DNA of 64,000 bases from JANQJA01 sp047947185. Lineage in GTDB: Bacteria; Pseudomonadota; Gammaproteobacteria; Pseudomonadales; Azotimanducaceae. Location: NCBI GenBank assembly GCA_047947185.1, contig CP170502.1, forward strand, positions 744,001-808,000, read 5' to 3'. Below are positions 17,388 to 24,500 of the stretch, in pieces (the stretch's first letter is position 1; each line of letters starts with the position of its first letter). The notes under the pieces are model-generated. The model worked only from the letters and a program-made list of their open reading frames with translations, was not told the origin of the DNA and did not search any database. Made by a program: the position numbers and the translations under genes.

Positions 17388-18476
17388 ATGCAGGACCTGG
17401 AAACGGTCATCAATGCGGCGGGCAAACTGACTGCACTGGGTGGATCAGCGCAGGCACCTGCAGTTGCAGATGCCCAGGCGAAAGCGGCCCAACGCCACAT
17501 TGATCTTGCCAGGCTGCGCGAACAGGCAGGCGCGAGAATTGCTGAATATACTGGCGCCGAGGCAGCCTGTGTCACCTCGGGTGCTGCTGCCGGCATCACC
17601 ATCAGCATTGCGGCCCTGTTGACGGGTACAAATCTCGAACGCATCTGGCAACTACCGGGATTCGAAGGGAACAACCGCATTTTGCTCCAGGCCGGTCACG
17701 CGGTGAATTTTGGTGCCCCGGTTGAGCAGATGATTCGCCTGGGCGGTGGCCAACCGGTAATCCTGGGCAGCAGCAACCTTGTAAGTGAACAACAGCTCCG
17801 TGACTATCTTGAGATCAATGCGGCAGCCGGCATGCTGTTTGTCCAGTCTCACCATTGTGTTCAGGAAAACATGGTTCCCCTGGCGACGTGTTTACGCATT
17901 TGCCAGGTGCACGGTATACCACTGGTGGTTGACGCCGCCGCTGAAGACGATCTTGAACGGTACATTGCAGCCGGTGCGGACCTGGTCACCTATTCTGGCG
18001 GGAAGGCATTTGGTGGTCCTACGGTGGGTTTCATTGCCGGTCGCCAACCGCTCATCGAGGCCTGTGAAGCCCAGTTTCGTGGCATTGCCAGGACCATGAA
18101 AGTAGGCAAGGAAGCTATCGCCGGCCTGCTTGTGGCTCTTGAAGCCTACACCTCAACAGATGAATCCGAACGGCAGGTACGGACCCAGGCCATCAACCGG
18201 TTACTTATGAACGCACTCGCCGATTGCCCCCTGATTACCCTGAAAGCCAAGCCCGACGAGGCTGGCCGCCCCTTTGAGCGGCTGGCAGTGCAGGCGCGCA
18301 ACGGTCAATTTGACATACGCCACCTGGTGACCCACCTGGCGCAGGGCAACCCCAGTATCCGCACCCGGAACCACCACCTGGACCAGGGCTATTTTCTGCT
18401 TGATCCAAGGGAGCTTGCTGAAGCTGACGTGGCTATGATTGCTGAACGCATCAGGGCGTTTGATCCAACCAACTGA
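17388..18476 (+). CDS. SelA-like PLP-dependent enzyme (DgaE/EF0838-type)
   Basis: 362 residues, shorter than true selenocysteine synthase SelA (~460). The fold-type I core is visible: CVTSGAAAGITIS near residue 62 for cofactor phosphate binding, VVDAAAEDDL with the pyridine-N Asp, and SGGKAFGGPTVGF with the probable Schiff-base Lys near 205. SelA-like enzymes next to amidohydrolases act as ammonia lyases or aldol/epimerase-type catalysts on amino-acid or amino-sugar derivatives (D-glucosaminate-6-phosphate ammonia lyase is one known member). With the upstream deacetylase this suggests removal of an acyl group, then PLP chemistry on the freed amine. Its stop overlaps the next start (TGATG). 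Confidence 0.8.
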   Translation: MQDLETVINAAGKLTALGGSAQAPAVADAQAKAAQRHIDLARLREQAGARIAEYTGAEAACVTSGAAAGITISIAALLTGTNLERIWQLPGFEGNNRILLQAGHAVNFGAPVEQMIRLGGGQPVILGSSNLVSEQQLRDYLEINAAAGMLFVQSHHCVQENMVPLATCLRICQVHGIPLVVDAAAEDDLERYIAAGADLVTYSGGKAFGGPTVGFIAGRQPLIEACEAQFRGIARTMKVGKEAIAGLLVALEAYTSTDESERQVRTQAINRLLMNALADCPLITLKAKPDEAGRPFERLAVQARNGQFDIRHLVTHLAQGNPSIRTRNHHLDQGYFLLDPRELAEADVAMIAERIRAFDPTN

Positions 18477-19084
18477 TGTTTGATGCACGCCTGCGCGGCC
18501 TGGTTGACCCACCCCTTAACTTCATTGGCAGACAACTGGTCCGGATCGGTATTACCGCCAACACCGTCACCCTGTCTGGATTTGCTGCGGGCCTTCTGTG
18601 TGTGCCCTTGCTGGCACTTGAGTATTACGCCGCCGCCCTGTTGCTGCTGATCGTCAATCGCCTGCTGGACGGGGTTGATGGCGCTGTTGCGCGCATACAG
18701 GGTGTTACTGACCTTGGTGGCTTCCTGGACATTGTGCTGGACTTCATCTTTTACTCGGCGTTTGTTTTTGGCCTGGTCCTGGCGCGTCCGGAAAACGCCA
18801 TTGCCGGCGCCTTCCTGATTTTCAGTTTTATCGGCACAGGTTCATCATTCCTCGCCTACGCCATCTTTGCCGCCAAAAGGCACATCACCACGGCAATCCG
18901 GGACAAGAAATCATTCTATTACCTGGGCGGACTGACCGAGGGCACGGAAACTTTTGTGCTGTTTGTCCTGCTTTGCCTGCTGCCCGATGCCTTCACGCCA
19001 CTGGCAGTTTTTTTTGGCATACTCTGCTGGATTACCACCGCCTCAAGGATCACCTGGGCCTGGACGACACTCCGCGACATATGA
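18476..19084 (+). CDS. CDP-alcohol phosphatidyltransferase family membrane protein
   Basis: 202 residues with about six hydrophobic helices. The catalytic motif lies in DGVDGAVAR...GGFLDIVLD: D-x2-DG-x2-AR-x7-G-x3-D-x3-D, with one residue fewer between AR and G than the canonical x8. All four metal-binding Asp are present. The family transfers a phosphoalcohol from a CDP-activated donor to an acceptor alcohol, usually in phospholipid synthesis in the inner membrane. The alcohol cannot be read from sequence. It overlaps the PLP enzyme gene by one base and is probably cotranscribed with it. Confidence 0.85.
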   Translation: MFDARLRGLVDPPLNFIGRQLVRIGITANTVTLSGFAAGLLCVPLLALEYYAAALLLLIVNRLLDGVDGAVARIQGVTDLGGFLDIVLDFIFYSAFVFGLVLARPENAIAGAFLIFSFIGTGSSFLAYAIFAAKRHITTAIRDKKSFYYLGGLTEGTETFVLFVLLCLLPDAFTPLAVFFGILCWITTASRITWAWTTLRDI

Positions 19085-19092
19085 AGAATTTT

Positions 19093-19101
19093 TGTTATAG
19101 T
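19093..19101 (+). promoter_or_regulatory. Extended -10 promoter for the 197-residue protein gene
   Basis: TGTTATAGT at 19093-19101 fits TGnTATAnT. No -35 is evident 17 bases upstream. A start near 19108 would give a leader of about 16 bases containing the AGGAGGG ribosome site just before ATG 19124. Read-through from the upstream genes is also possible. Confidence 0.45.
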
Positions 19102-19123
19102 CAGTGACCAAACAGGAGGGTAT

Positions 19124-19717
19124 ATGGACCTTGTTGCACTGGGCTTCAGTTATTCCAGGATTATCCATGACTACTATGTCAGGAATTGGAAAGATGACAT
19201 GGGCAGTTCAAAAACAACAATCGCCAGACGTGCGGTGACGGCCTACCATGCCGCGACGGAAATACAGAACAACGTTGATCCCGTCTTCAAAATACCGGAA
19301 GACGAGTCTGATCTTGATGCAGCAGCCAAACAGTGGGCGCACCAGATCGACAAGTTCTTTTCGCCTTTTGAAACGGTCAAGTTGCCCTACTCTTTTGGTG
19401 ACTACCTGGTGCTGGCGCTGGACGAGGAATATCGCAAACAATGCCTGGTGGAGCTCGACCGAAAACGACGCTCGATCATCGGTGAGGTTGCACCGGTTGA
19501 TGGTGATATCCTGCACAGCCTGCAAAGTACCATCAAGGAAACATCCGAGGCCATCGCCCACCTGGTTGCCCTGGCCCCAGGTGGACTGGGTGATGATTCA
19601 GACCAGCAACTGCTGCGGGCCCGGCAGGAGGTCATCGAGGCGATCAATGCCATGCAGTACGGCCTCGCCCAGTTGGATCATGAACTGGCGGCCCGGTCGA
19701 TCGAGATCATCGAATAA
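19124..19717 (+). CDS. Conserved-looking hypothetical protein, 197 residues
   Basis: I do not recognise a family. The protein is soluble, acidic in the middle and mainly helical. The first ~30 residues (FSYSRIIHDYYVRNWKDDM) are aromatic; the C-terminal third (ILHSLQSTIKETSEAIAHL and onward) looks like a coiled coil or helical bundle. AGGAGGG 4 bases before the ATG is one of the strongest ribosome sites in the window and supports a real gene. It sits 39 bases after the phosphatidyltransferase and 21 before an HdfR-like regulator. In enterobacteria hdfR lies next to maoP, but this protein is longer and does not look like MaoP. Confidence 0.7.
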   Translation: MDLVALGFSYSRIIHDYYVRNWKDDMGSSKTTIARRAVTAYHAATEIQNNVDPVFKIPEDESDLDAAAKQWAHQIDKFFSPFETVKLPYSFGDYLVLALDEEYRKQCLVELDRKRRSIIGEVAPVDGDILHSLQSTIKETSEAIAHLVALAPGGLGDDSDQQLLRARQEVIEAINAMQYGLAQLDHELAARSIEIIE

Positions 19718-19738
19718 GGCTTTGCCAGGAAACTGCTG

Positions 19739-20578
19739 ATGGATATTGATCTGTTACGGACCTTTCTTGAGGTTCACAAGACCCGCCACTTTGGCAAAGC
19801 GGCAGATAACCTCTACCTGACCTCTGCAGCAGTTTCTGCCCGCATCAAACAGTTGGAGCAACACCTTGGCGTGATCCTGTTTGTCCGGAACCGGGGCAAC
19901 GTCCAGCTAACCGGCGCGGGGGAACGACTGCTGCCGCATGCCGAGAGTGTGCTTGCTGCCTGGGCAAGAACACTTCAGGACGTGCTGATTCAACCCAACC
20001 TGCAGAGCCGGCTACACATTGGTGCAACCTCAGGGCTCTGGTCGTTCAGCCTGCAGCAAAAACTCGGCGAGCTAATGGCAAATTTCCCTACCGTGGCATT
20101 CCGCGCCGAAGGTCACGCTGATCTGGATCTGATACGCCGCCTGGAGGAACGTTACCTCGACCTGGTACTTGTTTACGACCCGCCAAATACACCGGAATTC
20201 AAATCAACCCGGGTTGGCCTGCTCAAGTTGGTGCTGGCATCCACAACCCCCGGCAAAAGCGTGCGGGCATATTTTGAAGAAGGTTATGTCTATTGCGACT
20301 GGGGAACATCTTTTGAATTGTTCCACGCCAGGAAGTTTGGTGAAGTGCCGCCTGCGGTACTGCAGGTCAACCTGGTCAGCATTGCGCTGTCTTACCTGGC
20401 AGAACATCCCGGTGCCGTCTTTATGCCCCAGAGCCTGCTGCAGGCCAATCCCCATCTCTTTCCGGTAAAAGGTTCACCGGCTTTCAATCGACCAGTCTAC
20501 GCAACCTACCGGGAAGGCAACCAGCAACCGGAGTTGATCAAGCAGGTCATCACCCAGATAAAAGGCATCTCGGTGTAA
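19739..20578 (+). CDS. hdfR: LysR-family transcriptional regulator, HdfR-like
   Basis: 279 residues, as I recall the same length as E. coli HdfR. The N-terminal winged helix-turn-helix (LLRTFLEVHKTRHFGKAA, then LTSAAVSARIKQLEQHLG, residues ~5-60) matches HdfR closely, including TRHFGKAADNLYLT and the later LHIGATSGLWSF at the start of the effector domain. HdfR represses the flagellar master operon in E. coli and influences other genes; the role here is unknown. It lies 21 bases after the unknown 197-residue gene and may be cotranscribed. Family confident; orthology moderately so. Confidence 0.88.
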   Translation: MDIDLLRTFLEVHKTRHFGKAADNLYLTSAAVSARIKQLEQHLGVILFVRNRGNVQLTGAGERLLPHAESVLAAWARTLQDVLIQPNLQSRLHIGATSGLWSFSLQQKLGELMANFPTVAFRAEGHADLDLIRRLEERYLDLVLVYDPPNTPEFKSTRVGLLKLVLASTTPGKSVRAYFEEGYVYCDWGTSFELFHARKFGEVPPAVLQVNLVSIALSYLAEHPGAVFMPQSLLQANPHLFPVKGSPAFNRPVYATYREGNQQPELIKQVITQIKGISV

Positions 20579-20600
20579 CACTCCGGCTACTGACGGGATC

Positions 20601-20765
20601 CTAGAAGTCGTCGAGGTCGCCAAATTCCTCGCGCAGGCGCTTGCGCTCAAGCAGTTCCTCAATCTTGCGGCGCACGTCCTGACGCTGACGGCCAATGTGT
20701 GTTTCATAGTCAACGCTGCTGTCACTTTCGTCGACAACGTCATCAAAATCCAGATCTTCGTCCAT
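20601..20765 (-). CDS. PA3496-family small acidic protein
   Basis: A 54-residue ORF, ATG at 20765, TAG at 20601. It begins MDEDLDFDDVVDE, an acidic stretch, followed by a basic helix VRRKIEELLERKRLREEFG and an acidic end DLDDF. This layout (acidic head, RRKIEELLE-RLREE helix, short acidic tail) is that of the PA3496 family, described as putative envelope-integrity proteins in gammaproteobacteria. Function unproven. The gene is too short for usual ORF cut-offs. It faces the LysR gene convergently (22-base gap). Confidence 0.72.
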   Translation of the reverse strand: MDEDLDFDDVVDESDSSVDYETHIGRQRQDVRRKIEELLERKRLREEFGDLDDF

Positions 20766-20886
20766 ATCCTAACCTCACCAAGCTGACAGACCCCGCCCCG
20801 TAAGTGGAGCTGATTTCGGCGGATTTTTGGGCAGAAGATTCAAGAATTACAGCAAAACATTTTTGTTCTTTAGGCGAAAACATTTT

Positions 20887-20917
20887 GACAAAAAGAAGGC
20901 CGGACTCGCGTCCGGCC
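20887..20917 (-). terminator. Rho-independent terminator (minus strand) of the 28-residue peptide gene
   Basis: Inverted repeat GGCCGGAC (20898-20905), loop TCGC, GTCCGGCC (20910-20917). Read on the minus strand the stem is followed by TTCTTTTTGTC. It lies 63 bases downstream of the small-peptide stop at 20981 and separates it from the PA3496-like gene. Confidence 0.75.
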
Positions 20918-20980
20918 AAAGGGGAAGCTCGCTGCAACGACAAGGGTGCTGTCAGCACGCGCACCCGTGCCGACGGATTA

Positions 20981-21067
20981 TTACAGGATATTGACGAGCA
21001 GAATTGCCACAAAAAGTACAACAAAAACAATGTCATACCTGACAAGGTTAAGGTCATTCTGTTCCAT
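20981..21067 (-). CDS. Predicted 28-residue single-pass membrane peptide
   Basis: ATG at 21067, TAA at 20981. The peptide begins MEQNDLNLVRYD and continues as an uninterrupted hydrophobic segment (IVFVVLFVAILLVNIL) to its C-terminus, the shape of a small membrane peptide. GGAG lies 8 bases before the ATG, and a rho-independent terminator follows on the same strand, so the unit ribosome site - ORF - terminator is complete. A possible -10 (TATAAA, minus strand 21155-21150) is upstream. No homologue can be named. It may regulate a larger membrane complex, as known bacterial mini-proteins do, but that is inference. Confidence 0.55.
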   Translation of the reverse strand: MEQNDLNLVRYDIVFVVLFVAILLVNIL

Positions 21068-21184
21068 TTGGCAATCTCCACAGCAGTCAGAGGCTATGAC
21101 TTTAGGGTGTCACCGACCGGGATCCAATGGAATGAGTTACCTATGGGTTTTTATACAGTAATTGCTGGTGGACTTTGGCAGGTT

Positions 21185-21205
21185 CAGTCACTTCCGATGT
21201 GACTG
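21185..21205. other. 21-base palindrome in the intergenic region
   Basis: CAGTCAC, 7-base spacer TTCCGAT, GTGACTG. No T-run follows on either strand, so it is not a terminator. It lies between the small membrane peptide gene and the Arc-type repressor gene and could be an operator or a processing stem. The rest of 21068-21251 shows no gene. Confidence 0.35.
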
Positions 21206-21251
21206 ACTACCAGGGGAGCAGGATTGGTCCGCACAGAGGGCAGGACCGGCA

Positions 21252-21452
21252 CTAGATAACTTTCTTTTTTTCGAGCCTGTCGATCAGTTCCGCAATCATC
21301 TTGTCGCTGCTCTGGGCACTCTGGGCATCACTCAGGATATTGACAATCTCCTTGTTCATGGATGTATTGTTAGCTTTCGCCCTGCGCTTGATCTTGCGAT
21401 GTAGCGTGGGCGGCAACCGCAGGACAAATTTCACCTGTTCTTCAACCGCCAT
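21252..21452 (-). CDS. Arc-family ribbon-helix-helix DNA-binding protein
   Basis: 66 residues from ATG 21452, preferred over an upstream in-frame start at 21470 because GAGG sits 7 bases before it. The core VKFVLRLPPTLHRKIKRRA, then NNTSMNKEIVNIL, is the beta-strand plus two helices of Arc/MetJ-type repressors: alternate strand residues contact the major groove and two chains form the DNA-binding unit. A short charged helix (MIAELIDRLEKKK) ends the protein. Many Arc-like proteins are antitoxins, but no toxin gene adjoins it, so it may be an orphan regulator, perhaps of itself or of the small-peptide gene downstream. Confidence 0.85.
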   Translation of the reverse strand: MAVEEQVKFVLRLPPTLHRKIKRRAKANNTSMNKEIVNILSDAQSAQSSDKMIAELIDRLEKKKVI

Positions 21453-21555
21453 AGTTTTCCTCTCGTACACAATAAACCTGGCAGGATTATAGGGATTGTT
21501 TGCCCAATTGTTGTAAGCAGCTACTTACAAATCAGACACTTTTTACCTGGCCGGC

Positions 21556-23064
21556 TCAGTCTGGCTCAAACTGCAGCAGGTCACCGGCAGTGCTGACCCT
21601 GCCCCTGCAACCTACCCGCTCCTCAGCCACAAAAGACTCGAGAAATGTGCGATCTGACGGCGTATTCGCCAGGAACCGCTCACCCGCGTCAGTCCGGCCA
21701 ACGACAATTCCCAGGCCCGGCGAACCATCCCGGTTGTACTTCACCGTATAGGTTTCAATGATGGCCTCACCCGAGGCGGTTTCACTCACCACCCGCGGTG
21801 CCGTTTCCTCATTCGCCGAGGGCAGGTCAGCAACAAGTCCGTTGACTGGCAGGCGTTCCACCGGGCGCGATGCCAGCACTGCGGCAGAGTGTTTGGTCAG
21901 GTACCAGCCGTTTCCGGTCACCAGGCCGCTGCTACCGGGTTGTTGACGCAATTTTTCCACCATGGTTGCAAGGGAATGTAAGGTGTAGGCACTGGCCGGA
22001 CCGCCAGCATATGGCAGGCCACCAGTGACGGTAAATCCACGTGGGTCGTCAAAAGACAGCCCCAACCCCAGGGCAGCCATTTCCACGGCAATGGGGAAAC
22101 AGCTGTAAAAGTCGAACAGGTTGATATCGGCAAGGCTGATGCGCGCGTTCGCAAGCGCGCTCACCTGGGTGTCCTGCATGGAAGGACAACGGCTAAAGTC
22201 GGGCCGCTCACTGGCCCACCAGGCACGCTCCTCGCTGTGAGCGCCACCGTGCCAGTACACCCAGCGCTCTGCAGGAATACCGAGGGACCTGGCTTTGGCA
22301 ACCGAACAGACCATCAATCCCGCCGCCTGCTCGGTATTGAGAATGGCATTCAGGTATTTGGGATACGGCCAGGCGATCATGCGGTTGTTCTCGGTCACCG
22401 TAATCAATTCTTCAGCCGAGCGCTCAACGGGAAACCAGGCATAGGGGTTACTGGCAGCAACCCGGGTGAATCCGGCAAACAGTTTCCCCATTTGTTGCTG
22501 GTGGGTTGCCAGGTCCCGACCCAGTCGCGCTCGTAGCGCGTTTTCAAACAGGGGGTAAATATCCGGCGGTTGTTTCAATCCATACCGTCCTTCCAACTCA
22601 CTGCTGCCGGGTTTATCACCCCCCAGCCTGACCGGTGAGCCTGTTCCTCCCCGGCTCCAGGTGAGCTGTTTGCCGATGGCTATCGCTTTCATCAGCACTT
22701 TCAGATTGTTGCAGCCCCCCACAAATGCAAGACTGGACCGGCCCGCGACAATGTCACTGGCAACATGATTCAGCAGGGAAACACCAACCTGCCCTCCGGT
22801 GCTGGTGGTAATTTCCTGTACGGGACTTGCCCCCAGTTTTCCGGCGAGCAGGCCGGGTGCGTTGGCCGGATTCCAGCCGGCGGTGGCGACCAGGGCTACT
22901 GTATCGATCATCTCGAGCATGCGGGCCCCACCGCCGGCGTCCCGCGCGGCATCCGTTGCAACCCGGGTGAGCATCGACAGTGGCTCGATATGGCGCTCTG
23001 GATCCGCATCGCGATCAACCAGTTGTGCCGCGCCAACAATTACGGGAATACGCTCTTCGTCCAT
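21556..23064 (-). CDS. Thiolase-like protein (SCP2-thiolase/TLP1 type) lacking the usual nucleophile Cys
   Basis: 502 residues: thiolase fold (~1-400) plus a ~90-residue C-terminal beta-domain, the layout of the TLP1-like proteins usually annotated as acetyl-CoA acetyltransferase. Family features: IPVIVGAAQLVDR at the start, YWHGGAHSEE, INLFDFYSCFPIAVEMAAL and GGLPYAGGPASAYTLHS. Where thiolases carry the acylated Cys this protein reads ITTSTGGQVGVSLL, with no Cys, and the late CxG loop reads GGLPYAGGP, also without Cys. Classical thiolysis is therefore doubtful; it may bind or modify CoA esters otherwise. GAGGG 7 bases before the ATG supports the start. Divergent from the MATE gene (59-base gap). 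Confidence 0.82.
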   Translation of the reverse strand: MDEERIPVIVGAAQLVDRDADPERHIEPLSMLTRVATDAARDAGGGARMLEMIDTVALVATAGWNPANAPGLLAGKLGASPVQEITTSTGGQVGVSLLNHVASDIVAGRSSLAFVGGCNNLKVLMKAIAIGKQLTWSRGGTGSPVRLGGDKPGSSELEGRYGLKQPPDIYPLFENALRARLGRDLATHQQQMGKLFAGFTRVAASNPYAWFPVERSAEELITVTENNRMIAWPYPKYLNAILNTEQAAGLMVCSVAKARSLGIPAERWVYWHGGAHSEERAWWASERPDFSRCPSMQDTQVSALANARISLADINLFDFYSCFPIAVEMAALGLGLSFDDPRGFTVTGGLPYAGGPASAYTLHSLATMVEKLRQQPGSSGLVTGNGWYLTKHSAAVLASRPVERLPVNGLVADLPSANEETAPRVVSETASGEAIIETYTVKYNRDGSPGLGIVVGRTDAGERFLANTPSDRTFLESFVAEERVGCRGRVSTAGDLLQFEPD

Positions 23065-23123
23065 GGTTTAGCCCTCACCTGATTTGCTCGTTATGATACC
23101 CGATTCATCGCCCGGGGCTTGCC

Positions 23124-24500
23124 ATGAACCAAGGCATACAGACACAAACGCCGTCCCGCCTCACCGTATTGCAGGTTGCCTGGCCGATCATCCTGTCCAA
23201 CCTCTCGACGCCACTGCTGGGGCTGGTGGATACAGCGGTTATCGGAAACCTGGGTGACGCCGCCCTGATTGGCGCCATCGCCATCGGCGCCATGATCTTC
23301 AGCTTTCTCTACTGGGGATTCGGGTTTCTGCGAATGGGGACAACAGGGCTGGTTGCGCAGGCGCTGGGTGCTGACGACCCTACTGAAGTTGTCGCTTCCT
23401 TCTATCGCGCCCTGTTAGTCGCGGCCGGCATTGGCGTTGCACTCTTCTGCCTCCAGTTGCCTCTGGCAACACTGGCGTTTCGCCTGATTGATGGCAGCAG
23501 CGCAGTGGAATCAGCAGCAGAAACCTACTTCTTTATACGTATCCTCGGTGCGCCCCTCAGCCTTGCCAACCTTGCCATAGCCGGCCTGCTGCTCGGTCAG
23601 CAGCATACCCGGGCCCTGCTCTTCATCCAGCTTCTGCTGAACGGGACCAATATTCTCCTGGATCTTGTGTTTGTGGTGGGCCTGGGCCTTGGCGTTGCCG
23701 GGGTTGCGGCAGCAACGGTGATTGCCGAGGCCGTGGCTTTTGTGGCTGGCATGATGATGGTTCTGCGGTCGCTTCAGGCTACCGGGGCAAGCCTCACTCT
23801 CCCCATTTCCCGATTACAGGATGCAAGCGCCCTGCGGCGGATGTTCAGCGTCAACCGGGACATTATGATCCGCACCCTGTGCCTGATATTTGCATTTGCC
23901 TGGTTTACCAACCAGGGCGCAAAAGCCGGTGATACGGTGCTGGCGGCCAACGCCATTCTCATGCAGTTTGTCAGCTTCAGCGCATTTTTCCTCGACGGCT
24001 TTGCGCTTGCGGCCGAGACCCTGGTGGGCAACGCGGTTGGCGCCAGGAGTCGCAACCGGCTGGATGCGGCTATCAGGTACAGCACAGAACTGGCCCTGGC
24101 CACAGCGCTGCTGCTCACCCTGCTGCTGATCCTCTTTGCGCCCCACGCCATCACGCTCTTGACCAACGTACCCGAGGTCCGCCTGGCCGCTGCCGCCTTC
24201 CTGCCCTGGGCAGCGCTTGCTCCCCTGGTCTCCGTCTGGTGTTACCAGCTTGACGGCATATTTATCGGTGCAACCCGGACCGCTGAAATGCGCAATGCCA
24301 TGATTGTTTCGCTGGCCGTTTTCCTTGGTGCCTGGGCGCTGTTGTCAGCTGAGTTTGGTAACCACGGCCTGTGGGCATCACTGCTTGTCTATTTTGTCGC
24401 GCGCGCTGCGTCCCTCCAGTATTACCTGCCACGCCTGAAAAGCGCGGTTGGCACCAGCGACCCCTGGACCGCTGGTACTAACCCTGATACTAGAGTGTAA
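23124..24500 (+). CDS. MATE-family efflux transporter, DinF-like
   Basis: 458 residues with 12 predicted membrane helices, the normal MATE length. The N-terminal LLGLVDTAVIGNLGDAA and FSFLYWGFGFLRMGTTGLVAQALG are hallmark DinF-branch sequences. MATE pumps export cationic or planar toxic compounds in exchange for protons or sodium. It is a single gene; its 3' end overlaps the 3' end of the convergent TonB receptor gene by 11 bases, so no terminator can lie between them. No lexA gene is adjacent, unlike enterobacterial dinF, so I leave the symbol blank. Confidence 0.9.
   Translation: MNQGIQTQTPSRLTVLQVAWPIILSNLSTPLLGLVDTAVIGNLGDAALIGAIAIGAMIFSFLYWGFGFLRMGTTGLVAQALGADDPTEVVASFYRALLVAAGIGVALFCLQLPLATLAFRLIDGSSAVESAAETYFFIRILGAPLSLANLAIAGLLLGQQHTRALLFIQLLLNGTNILLDLVFVVGLGLGVAGVAAATVIAEAVAFVAGMMMVLRSLQATGASLTLPISRLQDASALRRMFSVNRDIMIRTLCLIFAFAWFTNQGAKAGDTVLAANAILMQFVSFSAFFLDGFALAAETLVGNAVGARSRNRLDAAIRYSTELALATALLLTLLLILFAPHAITLLTNVPEVRLAAAAFLPWAALAPLVSVWCYQLDGIFIGATRTAEMRNAMIVSLAVFLGAWALLSAEFGNHGLWASLLVYFVARAASLQYYLPRLKSAVGTSDPWTAGTNPDTRV

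Noticed and set aside
21141..21162. LexA-like half site (TTATACAGTA)
   Set aside because: The other half reads CTAT and the spacing is 2 bases too long for CTGT-N8-ACAG, so it does not fit a LexA box.
21252..21452. Toxin-antitoxin pair
   Set aside because: The Arc-type protein could be an antitoxin but neither adjacent gene looks like a toxin.
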